This document shows positions 8,929 through 17,418 of a stretch of DNA of 64,000 bases, in pieces. Under the pieces are notes generated by a model, which saw only the letters and a program-made list of their open reading frames with translations, was not told where the DNA came from and did no database searches. Origin of the DNA: DASUXY01 sp036377675 (GTDB lineage Bacteria > Bacillota > Bacilli > Bacillales > Amphibacillaceae); assembly GCA_036377675.1 (NCBI GenBank), contig DASUXY010000013.1, positions 46,516 to 110,515 of the forward strand, given 5' to 3'. How positions within the stretch are numbered: the stretch's first letter is position 1; every line of letters starts with the position of its first letter. The translations under genes were made by a program, and so were the position numbers.

Positions 8929-10029
8929 ATGTCTTTGACAGCAGGAATCGTCGGACTTCCAAACGTAGGAAAATCGACGTTATTTAATGCAATTACCGAA
9001 GCAGGAGCAGAATCAGCAAACTATCCGTTTTGTACGATTGATCCGAATGTGGGGATTGTAGAAGTTCCAGACGATCGCTTAAATAAATTAACAAAAGTAG
9101 TAAAGCCAAAGACAACGATACCAACAGCGTTTGAATTTACGGATATAGCAGGTATCGTGAAAGGGGCAAGTAAAGGAGAAGGCTTAGGAAACCAATTTTT
9201 GTCACACATCCGTCAAGTTGATGCGATTTGTCAAGTTGTTCGGTGTTTTCATGACGAAAATATAACACACGTTTCTGGACAAATTGATCCGATTGAAGAT
9301 ATCGAAGTCATTAATTTAGAATTAATTCTTGCCGACTTAGAAACCGTTAATAAGCGATTTGATCGGGCAGAAAAAATGGCTCGACAAAAGGATAAAGAAG
9401 CAATGGTTGAATTAGAAGTATTGCAGAAGCTAAAAGCAGGTTTTGAAGAAGAAAAACCGGCTCGAATGATTGATTTTAAAGAGGATGAACGAGAAATTGT
9501 TAAATCCCTTCATCTACTTACATATAAGCCGATGCTTTATGTCGCAAATGTGAGTGAAGATGATATCGTCGAACCAGATCAAAATGAACTTGTGGAAAAA
9601 GTTAAACAATATGCCGCTCAAGAAAATGCAGAAGTTATTGTCGTTTGTGCGAAAATTGAAGAAGAAATTGCCGAACTGGATGCAGAAGGAAAAGAAATGT
9701 TTATGGAAGATTTAGGTATTGAGGAGTCTGGATTGGATCAGTTGATTCGAGCCTCACATCAGTTGCTCGGTTTAGCTACTTACTTTACAGCAGGAGAAAA
9801 AGAAGTACGCGCTTGGACATTCAAACGAGGAATGAAGGCACCGGAAGCAGCTGGAATTATTCATACGGACTTTGAACGAGGCTTTATTCGTGCGGAAGTC
9901 GTTTCCTATGATGATTTAATGGAAGCAGGGTCAATCGCACAAGCTCGTGAACATGGAAAAGTTCGTTTAGAAGGAAAAGATTATGTCGTGCAAGATGGCG
10001 ATGTTATTCATTTCCGTTTTAATGTGTAA
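8929..10029 (+). CDS. ychF: Redox-regulated ATPase YchF (Obg-related)
   Basis: YchF is a universally conserved P-loop protein of the Obg family that prefers ATP and associates with ribosomes. The N-terminus shows GLPNVGKSTLFNAIT (G1, residues 8-22), followed by the G2/G3 region (FTDIAGIVKGASKGEG); a coiled-coil domain is near 130-200 and a C-terminal TGS domain near 280-366. The 366-residue length is exact for the family. TTAAGGAG lies before the ATG. The gene is immediately upstream of the rpsF operon, as in B. subtilis (yyaF). Confidence 0.97.
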   Translation: MSLTAGIVGLPNVGKSTLFNAITEAGAESANYPFCTIDPNVGIVEVPDDRLNKLTKVVKPKTTIPTAFEFTDIAGIVKGASKGEGLGNQFLSHIRQVDAICQVVRCFHDENITHVSGQIDPIEDIEVINLELILADLETVNKRFDRAEKMARQKDKEAMVELEVLQKLKAGFEEEKPARMIDFKEDEREIVKSLHLLTYKPMLYVANVSEDDIVEPDQNELVEKVKQYAAQENAEVIVVCAKIEEEIAELDAEGKEMFMEDLGIEESGLDQLIRASHQLLGLATYFTAGEKEVRAWTFKRGMKAPEAAGIIHTDFERGFIRAEVVSYDDLMEAGSIAQAREHGKVRLEGKDYVVQDGDVIHFRFNV

Positions 10030-10124
10030 AACATCCACTCTGTTTGCATCATTTGATGATGAATGTAGCGCTATTTGTTAGTGAGTTAGATAACGAGAGC
10101 AAAAGGATTGTTTTGTTTGAATGC

Positions 10125-10153
10125 TTGTTAAGTAGAAAAGTATTTGGTATAAT
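10125..10153 (+). promoter_or_regulatory. Promoter of rpsF-ssb-rpsR
   Basis: TTGTTA (10125-10130), a 17-base spacer and TATAAT (10148-10153) are preceded by TGG, making an extended -10. It lies about 108 bases before the rpsF ATG, leaving a leader long enough for the known S6:S18 autoregulation. Confidence 0.8.
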
Positions 10154-10159
10154 TAGTCG

Positions 10160-10250
10160 ACGTGAGTAATTGAATAAATGATTACTCCTTGCTCCTTTAA
10201 GCGAAGAGACTTGATTCACTTCGTGTAGGGGGCCGCAAAGACCAAAAGGA
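10160..10250 (+). promoter_or_regulatory. Candidate rpsF leader (S6:S18-responsive RNA)
   Basis: The leader between the promoter and rpsF contains a potential stem (GCGAAG with CTTCGT around 10201-10224) followed by GTAGGGGGCCGCAAAG. Firmicutes rpsF leaders carry a structured element with an exposed CCG that binds the S6-S18 complex. The CCG (in GGGGGCCGC) sits in the right area, but the structure was judged by eye only. Confidence 0.45.
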
Positions 10251-10260
10251 GGTGTACCGG

Positions 10261-10551
10261 ATGAGAAAATATGAAATTATGTATATCATCCGCCCGGATA
10301 TTGAAGAAGAAGCGCATACACAATTAATCGAGCGTTTCAATAACATTTTAACTGATCATGGAGCGGAGATTGAGAAAGTTGATGAATTAGGAAAAAGACG
10401 TTTTGCTTATGAAATCGATAATTATCGTGATGGATTTTATGTTGTCATCAATTTCAAGAGTGATGGAAAGGCTGTCAATGAGTTCGATCGCCTAGCTAAA
10501 TATTCTGATGACATTATACGTCACATTGTTGTACGAGAAGATGATCAATAA
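10261..10551 (+). CDS. rpsF: 30S ribosomal protein S6
   Basis: S6 binds the central domain of 16S rRNA as a heterodimer with S18. The protein begins MRKYEIMYIIRPDIEEEA and contains DELGKRRFAYEI, both typical. The ATG at 10261 follows AAAAGGAGGTG at good distance and gives 96 residues; an upstream GTG at 10252 lies inside that ribosome-binding site. It is the first gene of rpsF-ssb-rpsR, with 17 bases to ssb, so S6, SSB and S18 are co-expressed. Confidence 0.97.
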   Translation: MRKYEIMYIIRPDIEEEAHTQLIERFNNILTDHGAEIEKVDELGKRRFAYEIDNYRDGFYVVINFKSDGKAVNEFDRLAKYSDDIIRHIVVREDDQ

Positions 10552-10568
10552 AAAAAGGAGTGGTTCTG

Positions 10569-11042
10569 ATGTTGAATCGTGTCGTTCTTGTCGGCAGGTT
10601 AACAAAGGATCCAGATTTACGTTATACCCCTAACGGAGTGGCTGTAGCTAATTTCACTGTCGCAGCAAATCGTCCGTTTACGAACCAGCAAGGAGAGCGT
10701 GAAGCTGACTTTATTAACTGTGTCGTTTGGCGTAGACCAGCGGAAAATTTGGCGAATTATATGAAAAAAGGCAGTCTTATTGGGGTTGACGGACGGATTC
10801 AAACACGTACATTTGAAGGACAAGACGGTCGGACAGTTTTTGTGACAGAAGTTGTTGCGGACAATGTTCAATTTTTAGAACCAAAAAATGCTACACAGAA
10901 CAGAGCCGGTCAAGATTCATTTGCATCAGGATTCCAACAAAATCAGAATCGGGACCAAATGAATCCCGTTAAAAAAGAGGTTAATCCATTTGAAACAGAT
11001 GGAGAGCCTATTGATATATCAGACGACGATTTACCATTTTAA
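10569..11042 (+). CDS. ssb: Single-stranded DNA-binding protein SSB
   Basis: SSB coats single-stranded DNA at forks and recruits repair and replication proteins through its tail. The OB-fold starts MLNRVVLVGRLTKDPDLRYT; the C-terminal part is Gln/Asn-rich and ends in the acidic tip DDDLPF that docks partner proteins. The ATG at 10569, with AAAAAAGGAG just upstream, gives 157 residues; a GTG three codons earlier overlaps the ribosome site. It sits between rpsF and rpsR, the standard arrangement. Confidence 0.97.
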   Translation: MLNRVVLVGRLTKDPDLRYTPNGVAVANFTVAANRPFTNQQGEREADFINCVVWRRPAENLANYMKKGSLIGVDGRIQTRTFEGQDGRTVFVTEVVADNVQFLEPKNATQNRAGQDSFASGFQQNQNRDQMNPVKKEVNPFETDGEPIDISDDDLPF

Positions 11043-11109
11043 ACGTAGCTAGGCAACGAGGATCAATTTATAACGTTTAAAATATGATTTGCAAAAGGAG
11101 GAATAGATC

Positions 11110-11340
11110 ATGGCAGCACGTCGAGGACGTCCAAGACGACGTAAAGTATGTTATTTCACAGCGAACGGAATTACGCATATCGATTATAAGGACGTTGATC
11201 TTCTCAGACGCTTCATTTCCGAACGCGGGAAAATTCTCCCACGTCGAGTAACTGGAACATCTGCGAAATATCAACGCAAACTAACGAAAGCAATTAAACG
11301 TGCTCGTTCAATGGCACTCTTGCCATTCGTTTCCGAGTAA
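11110..11340 (+). CDS. rpsR: 30S ribosomal protein S18
   Basis: S18 pairs with S6 on the small-subunit platform. The 76-residue sequence has the RRKVCYF motif, NGITHIDYKDVDLLRRF and the basic segment TSAKYQRKLTKAIKRARSMA, all family hallmarks. CAAAAGGAGGAATAGATC gives a strong ribosome-binding site. It closes the rpsF-ssb-rpsR operon and is followed at once by a strong terminator. Confidence 0.97.
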   Translation: MAARRGRPRRRKVCYFTANGITHIDYKDVDLLRRFISERGKILPRRVTGTSAKYQRKLTKAIKRARSMALLPFVSE

Positions 11341-11346
11341 TTAAAT

Positions 11347-11382
11347 AGGAGCCTTCCCACTATTAATGGGGAGGCTCCTTAT
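11347..11382 (+). terminator. Terminator of rpsF-ssb-rpsR
   Basis: AGGAGCCTTCCC (11347-11358) pairs with GGGGAGGCTCCT (11368-11379), a strong GC-rich stem 6 bases after the rpsR stop. Confidence 0.9.
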
Positions 11383-11496
11383 GTTTGTACAGTAGCAGTT
11401 ACATGTTTTCAGGTTTGTATTAACCTTATCCCGCTAACGATCTCATAACAGTTTTACGATCGATATAAGTTATGAAACAATATAGACGTATTTCAT

Positions 11497-11994
11497 CTAC
11501 GATTGCCGAGGTCGTTGTTTTCGTTTCGGATACACGGAAATAATTTTGATTAACATCATGAATGTGAAAATAGCGAATAAAAATAAAAATTTATCGCTCA
11601 CTGGGAAAACAAAGGCAACAAATGTATAGATAAGAAAAGGGATTGTCGTCGTATAGGCACTCATTTTCCATAAAATGGAGAAGTGCAGTTTCCTTTTCAT
11701 AAATCGAGCGATCACTGTACCGATGTAGGCGATGATGGATAATGCAATAAAAATGAAAATCGTTAACGGTAAATAGTAAAACATAAAAAAATAAATGAGT
11801 AAAAATAGAAGATTCATATTTGCCGTTGGTCCGCTTGTCGTTGTCATCATGTCGGCGAGTGAAGGAATCGAAACGATGAGAATAAGAATAAACATATAGA
11901 CTACTGTAATATCCATACCTGTTCGATTCAGTTGAAACATCGCTTGTTTATTTGGTAATTTCATGCTGTTTAAAAATGATTTCCAGAAGATCAT
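11497..11994 (-). CDS. Integral membrane protein, DUF1189-like
   Basis: The 165-residue protein has an N-terminal cytosolic segment (FWKSFLNSMKLPNKQAMFQL) followed by about four hydrophobic spans and a basic C-terminus (RKQRPRQS). The N-terminal pattern, where a short basic stretch runs into a first span ending in SIPS, recalls DUF1189 proteins; the match is by eye only. The ATG at 11994 is chosen because AAGG lies upstream; the frame stays open 38 codons further without a better site. It points toward the rpsR terminator and is probably monocistronic. Function is unknown. Confidence 0.65.
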   Translation of the reverse strand: MIFWKSFLNSMKLPNKQAMFQLNRTGMDITVVYMFILILIVSIPSLADMMTTTSGPTANMNLLFLLIYFFMFYYLPLTIFIFIALSIIAYIGTVIARFMKRKLHFSILWKMSAYTTTIPFLIYTFVAFVFPVSDKFLFLFAIFTFMMLIKIISVYPKRKQRPRQS

Positions 11995-12269
11995 TGTCCC
12001 CATCCTTATGTATGATAAATACTTTATAATCCTATTATAGTTGAAAAGGGTATAAAAACGTAATGAGATGATGTGAAGCGCAGTATATTGTAAGGATGAA
12101 TCTCCCATTACAGATCACTTCTGTTCCCAAACGATTAAAAATCGTGTTATTATACTATAATGGAAGTAAACATTACACCGTGTGACCGTGAATGATTTAA
12201 ATTGTAAATTACGACGTAAATGCACAGGTATTTTATTGAAAATGTTGAATGTTATTAAGAGGTGCAAAT

Positions 12270-13208
12270 ATGAACCAGTCGAAAAAAGTAACAGATGGAG
12301 CATTATTGACAGGTATATATATTATATTGTTGCTCATTCAATTTTTCGTTCCATTTTTATCGATGTTCGTCATGTTTTTAATGCCGGTACCTTTTATTAT
12401 GTATGCGTATAAGCATGGTTGGAAACCTTCTGTTTTCGTCTTTATTGCGGCTCTCATCTTGTCTGCTCTATTGATGACTGTTATTTCCATTCCATTTACA
12501 GTACTAGCAGGACTCGGAGGCATCATCATTGGTACATCATTAAATCGAAATGTATCTGCCTATGAGTCATGGGCTCGAGGTACGATCGGTTTTGTTATTG
12601 GACTACTATTTTTCTTTTTATTCGGCCAAATTGTCTTTCAAGTCAACGTTGTGGAGCAGTTTAACGAAGTGATTCAAGAGTCTTTCGAAATGAGTACAAA
12701 GATGCTCAATCAAGCAGGCTTTTTGAATGAATCAGACATACAGGAAGAGATGGAACAGCAAATCTCAATGTTGAAAAACTTACTCCCTGTATGGTTAGTA
12801 ATGACTTCCATTATTCTCGCTTTCGTAAGCCAGTGGATGAGTTATAAAATCATCAATCGAATGGACCATCAGAAATTAAGATTTCCGCCTTTTCATCAGT
12901 TAAAATTCCCAATCCTTGTCTTTTGGATTTACTTTATTGCCTTCTTTCTGCTATTCATAGATATGGACCAAGACGGAATGTTATTCATAGCTGTTCAAAA
13001 CTTTCATATGCTGGCAGGAATATTGTTGATTATTCAAGGATTTTCTTTTATATTTTATTTCAGTCATCATAAACATGAGTCGAAAACACTTCCAGTTGTT
13101 AGCATTATTTTATCCGTCGTTTTAGCACCACTCGTCCTTCCACTCGTTCGCATCATTGGGATCATTGATATGGCAACAAGTTTGCGAGAGCGACTAGCTA
13201 AAGGTTAA
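12270..13208 (+). CDS. yybS: DUF2232 membrane protein YybS
   Basis: This polytopic membrane protein of 312 residues has the family start (KKVTDGALLTGIYIILLL) and about eight hydrophobic segments in two groups, with a more polar stretch near residues 125-170. YybS belongs to the DUF2232 family, conserved in Bacillales directly before gdpP (yybT), as here; its role is not established and may be linked to membrane or transport functions. AGAGGTGCAAAT precedes the ATG at 12270; an in-frame upstream ATG at 12249 lacks a site. Confidence 0.88.
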   Translation: MNQSKKVTDGALLTGIYIILLLIQFFVPFLSMFVMFLMPVPFIMYAYKHGWKPSVFVFIAALILSALLMTVISIPFTVLAGLGGIIIGTSLNRNVSAYESWARGTIGFVIGLLFFFLFGQIVFQVNVVEQFNEVIQESFEMSTKMLNQAGFLNESDIQEEMEQQISMLKNLLPVWLVMTSIILAFVSQWMSYKIINRMDHQKLRFPPFHQLKFPILVFWIYFIAFFLLFIDMDQDGMLFIAVQNFHMLAGILLIIQGFSFIFYFSHHKHESKTLPVVSIILSVVLAPLVLPLVRIIGIIDMATSLRERLAKG

Positions 13209-13336
13209 AAAATTGAAGGACGTTGTTTATGAGACTCAGAGACAATACATCTAACATGACATGGATTGTGCGGACAGTAGTTGGGATTTATGGTTTAACC
13301 AAACACTCCCAGATGTAAATTAGGAGCTGAAATGGT

Positions 13337-15334
13337 ATGCCGAAATTGAACAAGAAGAAACAAACACTTGGCAGGCATTTATGGATTATGTATGGATTAT
13401 CTTTTATCTTGCTTAGTGTGATTTGGTATTATCAATGGATGTTAGGATTGTTAATGACGCTATTTTTAGCAGCATCCATTTACTATACGATTCAGACGGA
13501 AAAAACGCTGTCTGATGAAACGGAAAAATACATTACGACTTTATCGCATCGGATCAAGAAGGTGGGTGAAGAAGCTTTATTAGAAATGCCCATCGGTATC
13601 ATTTTATATAGCGAAGGTTACCAAGTTGAGTGGGCAAACCCCTATATGAACAAGTTTGCTAAAGGAGATACGATTGTTGGTAAGTCGCTCGATGCCATTT
13701 CAGAGCAATTGATACCACTTATTAATGAAAACAAAGATGAAACGTGGATTACGTTAGGCAATTTTAAGTTTTTAGTCACTGTAAGAAGAGAAGAACGTCT
13801 TCTCTACTTAGTTGATCGGACGAAACAGCAGGAAATTCAAACGATGTATCACAATGATCAAACCGTATTAGCAATTATATATTTAGATAATTATGAGGAA
13901 ATTACGCAAAACATTGATGATACATTGAAGAGTCAGCTTAATTCAGAAGTTACATCTGTGTTAAATAATTGGGCTCATGAACATGGTTTGTACTTAAAAC
14001 GAACATCACAAGATCGTTTTTTAGCAGTAGGAACGAAAAAGATATTAAAACAACTTGAACAACAAAAATTTAATATTTTAGATCGAGTTCGTGAATTATA
14101 TGTCGTTAAAAGCAATCCGATTACTCTAAGTATTGGCGTCGGAGTCGGAGATGTTGAATTACCTGTCCTAGGTGAGCTCGCTCAGTCCAGTCTTGATTTA
14201 GCACTTGGACGTGGCGGTGACCAAGTAACGATTAAGGATGACACAGGAAAAGTCCGGTTTTTTGGTGGAAAAACGAACCCGATGGAAAAACGAACGAGAG
14301 TTAGAGCACGAGTCATTTCTCACGCTTTAAAAGAGCTTGTGAAAGTGAGTCATAATGTAATCATTATGGGGCATAAGGCACCGGATATGGATGCTTTAGG
14401 AGCAGCTATTGGAATATTGAATATCGCTAAAAGAAATGATACCCAAGGATATGTCGTGTTTGACCCAGATGATATCGATACAGGGGTTTATCGACTTGTC
14501 GATGCGATTAAGAAGGAAGAGGAGCTCTGGCAACATTTCATCGATCCTGAAACAGCTCATGAACTCATCACGAATCGGAGCTTGTTAGTCGTCGTTGATA
14601 CTCATCGTCCATCGATGGTCGCGGACGAACGTTTATTAAATAAAACAGAATATAAAGCTGTCATCGATCATCATCGGCGTGGGGAGGATTTTATTGAAAA
14701 CCCATCGCTCGTCTACATGGAACCATATGCCTCTTCTACATCTGAGCTCGTAACAGAACTTCTCGAGTATCAACCGAAAGGGAAGTTGAAGATGCTTGAA
14801 GCAACTTCACTACTAGCAGGAATTACCGTCGATACGAAAAGCTTTACGTTACGGACTGGGTCACGGACATTTGATGCGGCTTCCTACTTGCGTGCGAGAG
14901 GTGCAGATACAATATTAGTACAAAAGTTTTTAAAAGAGGATTTAGATTTATATTTACGCCGAAGTAAATTAATTGAGCGAGCCGAGATTTACCGAGATTC
15001 AATCGCCATTACAAAAGCAGAACCGGGAGATATTTATGGCCCTGTATTAATCGCCCAAACGGCAGATACATTATTAACCATTAGTGGGGTGAGCGCTTCA
15101 TTCGTTATTTCCGAACGAGAAGATGGCAGAATTGGAATAAGTGCTCGATCTCTAGGGGAAATAAATGTTCAAGTCGTTATGGAAAAAATGAACGGTGGCG
15201 GACATTTGACAAATGCAGCTACGCAGTTAGAAGATATAAGTATAGATGAAACAGAAACATGGTTAAAAAATATACTTGATGAATATTATGAGGGAGCGAA
15301 TGAGAATGAAAGTAATTTTTATAAAAGACGTTAA
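13337..15334 (+). CDS. gdpP: Cyclic-di-AMP phosphodiesterase GdpP
   Basis: GdpP cleaves c-di-AMP to pApA and so controls osmolyte, cell-wall and potassium homeostasis. Domain order: two membrane spans (about residues 14-54), a PAS-like domain that can bind heme (about 75-150), a degenerate GGDEF domain (about 175-305), then DHH-DHHA1. The DHH domain has MGHKAPDMDALGAA near 342 and DHHRRGEDF near 446; GGGHLTNAAT near 620 belongs to DHHA1. The 665-residue length is typical. The last 29 bases overlap rplI, so the two are coupled. Confidence 0.95.
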   Translation: MPKLNKKKQTLGRHLWIMYGLSFILLSVIWYYQWMLGLLMTLFLAASIYYTIQTEKTLSDETEKYITTLSHRIKKVGEEALLEMPIGIILYSEGYQVEWANPYMNKFAKGDTIVGKSLDAISEQLIPLINENKDETWITLGNFKFLVTVRREERLLYLVDRTKQQEIQTMYHNDQTVLAIIYLDNYEEITQNIDDTLKSQLNSEVTSVLNNWAHEHGLYLKRTSQDRFLAVGTKKILKQLEQQKFNILDRVRELYVVKSNPITLSIGVGVGDVELPVLGELAQSSLDLALGRGGDQVTIKDDTGKVRFFGGKTNPMEKRTRVRARVISHALKELVKVSHNVIIMGHKAPDMDALGAAIGILNIAKRNDTQGYVVFDPDDIDTGVYRLVDAIKKEEELWQHFIDPETAHELITNRSLLVVVDTHRPSMVADERLLNKTEYKAVIDHHRRGEDFIENPSLVYMEPYASSTSELVTELLEYQPKGKLKMLEATSLLAGITVDTKSFTLRTGSRTFDAASYLRARGADTILVQKFLKEDLDLYLRRSKLIERAEIYRDSIAITKAEPGDIYGPVLIAQTADTLLTISGVSASFVISEREDGRIGISARSLGEINVQVVMEKMNGGGHLTNAATQLEDISIDETETWLKNILDEYYEGANENESNFYKRR

Positions 15335-15752
15335 AGGAAAAGGGAAAAAAGGTGATGTAAAAAAAGTCTCGCTCGGGTATGCTCGTAACTATTTATTCAA
15401 AAACAAATTAGCCATTGAAGCTACGCCAGGAAACTTGAAAGCTTTGAAGACACAACAGAAAAAAGAAAAACAAAAGGAACAAGCCGAGAAAGAGAAGGCA
15501 CTTTCTTTAAAAGAGGCTTTAAGTAAATTAACCGTTGAAATTAAAGCAAAAGCTGGTCAAGGTGGTCGGCTCTTTGGGTCAATTACGAATAAACAAATCG
15601 CCGATGTATTGAAAAAAGAGCACGGCTATTCGATTGATCGGCGCAAAATTGAGCTAGATGAACCGATTCGTGCATTAGGCCATACGGTTGTTCCTGTGAA
15701 GCTCCATCCTGAAGTATCAGGAAGTGTAAAAGTTCATGTCATTGAGCAATAA
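15306..15752 (+). CDS. rplI: 50S ribosomal protein L9
   Basis: L9 binds 23S rRNA near the L1 stalk with its N-domain and extends a long helix from the ribosome. The start MKVIFIKDVKGKGKKGDVKKV and the central KNKLAIEATPGNLKAL are characteristic. Of three in-frame ATGs, the one at 15306 matches the family N-terminus and has GAGGGAG about 9 bases upstream, giving 148 residues. It overlaps the end of gdpP and is followed 44 bases later by the replicative helicase gene, the standard order. Confidence 0.96.
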   Translation: MKVIFIKDVKGKGKKGDVKKVSLGYARNYLFKNKLAIEATPGNLKALKTQQKKEKQKEQAEKEKALSLKEALSKLTVEIKAKAGQGGRLFGSITNKQIADVLKKEHGYSIDRRKIELDEPIRALGHTVVPVKLHPEVSGSVKVHVIEQ

Positions 15753-15796
15753 TCAAGCGGTAAAAAAATGTCTCTTGGATAGGGGAGGAACAGACG

Positions 15797-17170
15797 ATGA
15801 ATGATGGATGGAAAGATCGCATCCCACCACACAACATAGAAGCGGAGCAAGCCGTCATCGGGGCCATCTTTCTTGAACCAGAGGCATTTTCTACGGCATC
15901 AGAGTTATTAGTTCCTGAAGATTTCTATCGAGCAGCTCATCAGCGGATTTTCGAAACGATGATGGGCCTTGCTGACCGCGGGGAAGCTATTGATGTCATT
16001 ACCGTAACAGCCGCTTTAAACGATCGAAAACAATTAGAAGAAGCTGGGGGAGTTTCTTATTTAACCGAAGTGGCTAGCAGTGTTCCAACGGCGGCTAACA
16101 TTGAACATTACAGTGAAATCGTTGAAGAAAAGGCTTTGCTTCGCCGACTCATTCGTGCAGCGACAGATATTGTAACGACAACATATGCACGAGAAGATGA
16201 AGTAGAAGACGTTCTCAATGAAGCGGAGAAAGCAATTTTAGAAGTTTCCGGTCAGAAAAATAGCGGAGCGTTTAAGCCGATTAAAGATGTGTTGATCGAT
16301 GTGTATGATCAAATTGAACAGTTGCATCAAAGCGACGACGATGTGACGGGAATTGCCACAGGCTATCGCGATCTCGATCGGATTACTTCTGGTTTCCAGC
16401 CTAATGATTTAATCATTATTGCCGCCCGTCCCTCTGTCGGAAAGACAGCATTTGCTTTAAATATTGCGCAAAATGTCGCTGTAAATACCGATGAAAATGT
16501 CGCTATCTTTAGCTTGGAGATGGGTGCAGAACAGCTCGTTCAACGAATGCTCTGTGCTGAAGGTAATATTGATTCGCAACGTTTGCGAAATGGTAGATTG
16601 GAAGCCGATGACTGGGGTAAGTTAACGATGGCGATGGGAAGTCTTTCTAATGCAGGTATATTTATAGATGATACGCCCGGTATTCGCGTGAGTGAGATTC
16701 GCTCGAAATGTCGAAGATTGAAGCAGGAACATGGACTCGGAATGATTTTCATAGATTACTTGCAACTCATTCAAGGGAGTGCTCATGCAAACGAAAATAG
16801 ACAGCAGGAAGTTTCTGAGATTTCAAGATCACTAAAAGCGTTGGCGCGTGAGTTGAATGTGCCTCTTATTGCTCTATCTCAATTATCACGTGGTGTAGAA
16901 CAGCGTCAAGATAAACGGCCGATGATGTCCGATTTACGGGAGTCAGGAAGTATTGAGCAAGATGCGGATATCGTTGGATTTTTATATCGAGATGACTACT
17001 ATGATTCAGAGTCGGAACAACAAAACATTATTGAAATCATCATTTCTAAACAACGTAATGGTCCAACAGGTACTGTAGAACTAGCTTTTGTGAAAGAATA
17101 TAATAAATTTGTCGACTTGGATCACCGCTATGATACGAGTGATATCCCACCGGAGTCGGTCCCCGTCTAA
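15797..17170 (+). CDS. dnaC: Replicative DNA helicase DnaC (DnaB-type)
   Basis: This hexameric helicase drives the replication fork and is called DnaC in Bacillus (DnaB in E. coli). The N-terminal domain begins with RIPPHNIEAEQAVIGAI; the RecA-like domain has a Walker A in ARPSVGKTAFALN near residue 209, Walker B in MIFIDYLQLI near 316, and the arginine-finger region downstream. No intein is present. The 457-residue length is normal. AGGGGAGGAA lies before the ATG; a terminator follows the stop directly. Confidence 0.97.
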   Translation: MNDGWKDRIPPHNIEAEQAVIGAIFLEPEAFSTASELLVPEDFYRAAHQRIFETMMGLADRGEAIDVITVTAALNDRKQLEEAGGVSYLTEVASSVPTAANIEHYSEIVEEKALLRRLIRAATDIVTTTYAREDEVEDVLNEAEKAILEVSGQKNSGAFKPIKDVLIDVYDQIEQLHQSDDDVTGIATGYRDLDRITSGFQPNDLIIIAARPSVGKTAFALNIAQNVAVNTDENVAIFSLEMGAEQLVQRMLCAEGNIDSQRLRNGRLEADDWGKLTMAMGSLSNAGIFIDDTPGIRVSEIRSKCRRLKQEHGLGMIFIDYLQLIQGSAHANENRQQEVSEISRSLKALARELNVPLIALSQLSRGVEQRQDKRPMMSDLRESGSIEQDADIVGFLYRDDYYDSESEQQNIIEIIISKQRNGPTGTVELAFVKEYNKFVDLDHRYDTSDIPPESVPV

Positions 17171-17198
17171 AACAGCCTTCAATTAAGGCTGTTTTTTT
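17169..17198 (+). terminator. Terminator of dnaC
   Basis: AAAACAGCCTT (17169-17179) pairs with AAGGCTGTTTT (17185-17195), then continues in T residues. It overlaps the dnaC stop codon. Confidence 0.9.
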
Positions 17199-17291
17199 GT
17201 CCATGATGGACGACACGTTTGATTTCAAAATCGATATCCCTTTTAAGAGGGAAATACATCAAATACATCCATTATTTTACAAAACATATAC

Positions 17292-17337
17292 AAAACACGA
17301 ACAATTATAAAGAAAGATGTTCTGTTGTTCGTATTTT
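17292..17337 (+). promoter_or_regulatory. PurBox pair (PurR operator) of purA
   Basis: A direct box with CGAACAAT (CGAA at 17298-17301) and an inverted box TTGTTCGT (TTCG at 17328-17331) face each other. The 30-base distance between the central tetranucleotides fits the known spacing of Bacillus PurBoxes. The pair lies just upstream of the purA -35. In Bacillus, PurR is released by PRPP, so purA should be repressed when purines are plentiful. Confidence 0.8.
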
Positions 17338-17339
17338 AA

Positions 17340-17368
17340 TTGACTCACTCTTATATTACTGATAAAAT
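17340..17368 (+). promoter_or_regulatory. purA promoter
   Basis: TTGACT (17340-17345), a 17-base spacer and TAAAAT (17363-17368) form a good sigma-A promoter about 50 bases before the purA ATG, immediately downstream of the PurBox pair. Confidence 0.75.
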
Positions 17369-17418
17369 TACACTGTGTTAAGTTGATCAATAGTGTTAAA
17401 AATATATGGAGGTGCACC

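Noticed and set aside
12182..12412. + strand frame of 76 codons overlapping the yybS start
   Set aside because: It is a shadow of yybS in another frame; yybS has the better ribosome-binding site and family match.
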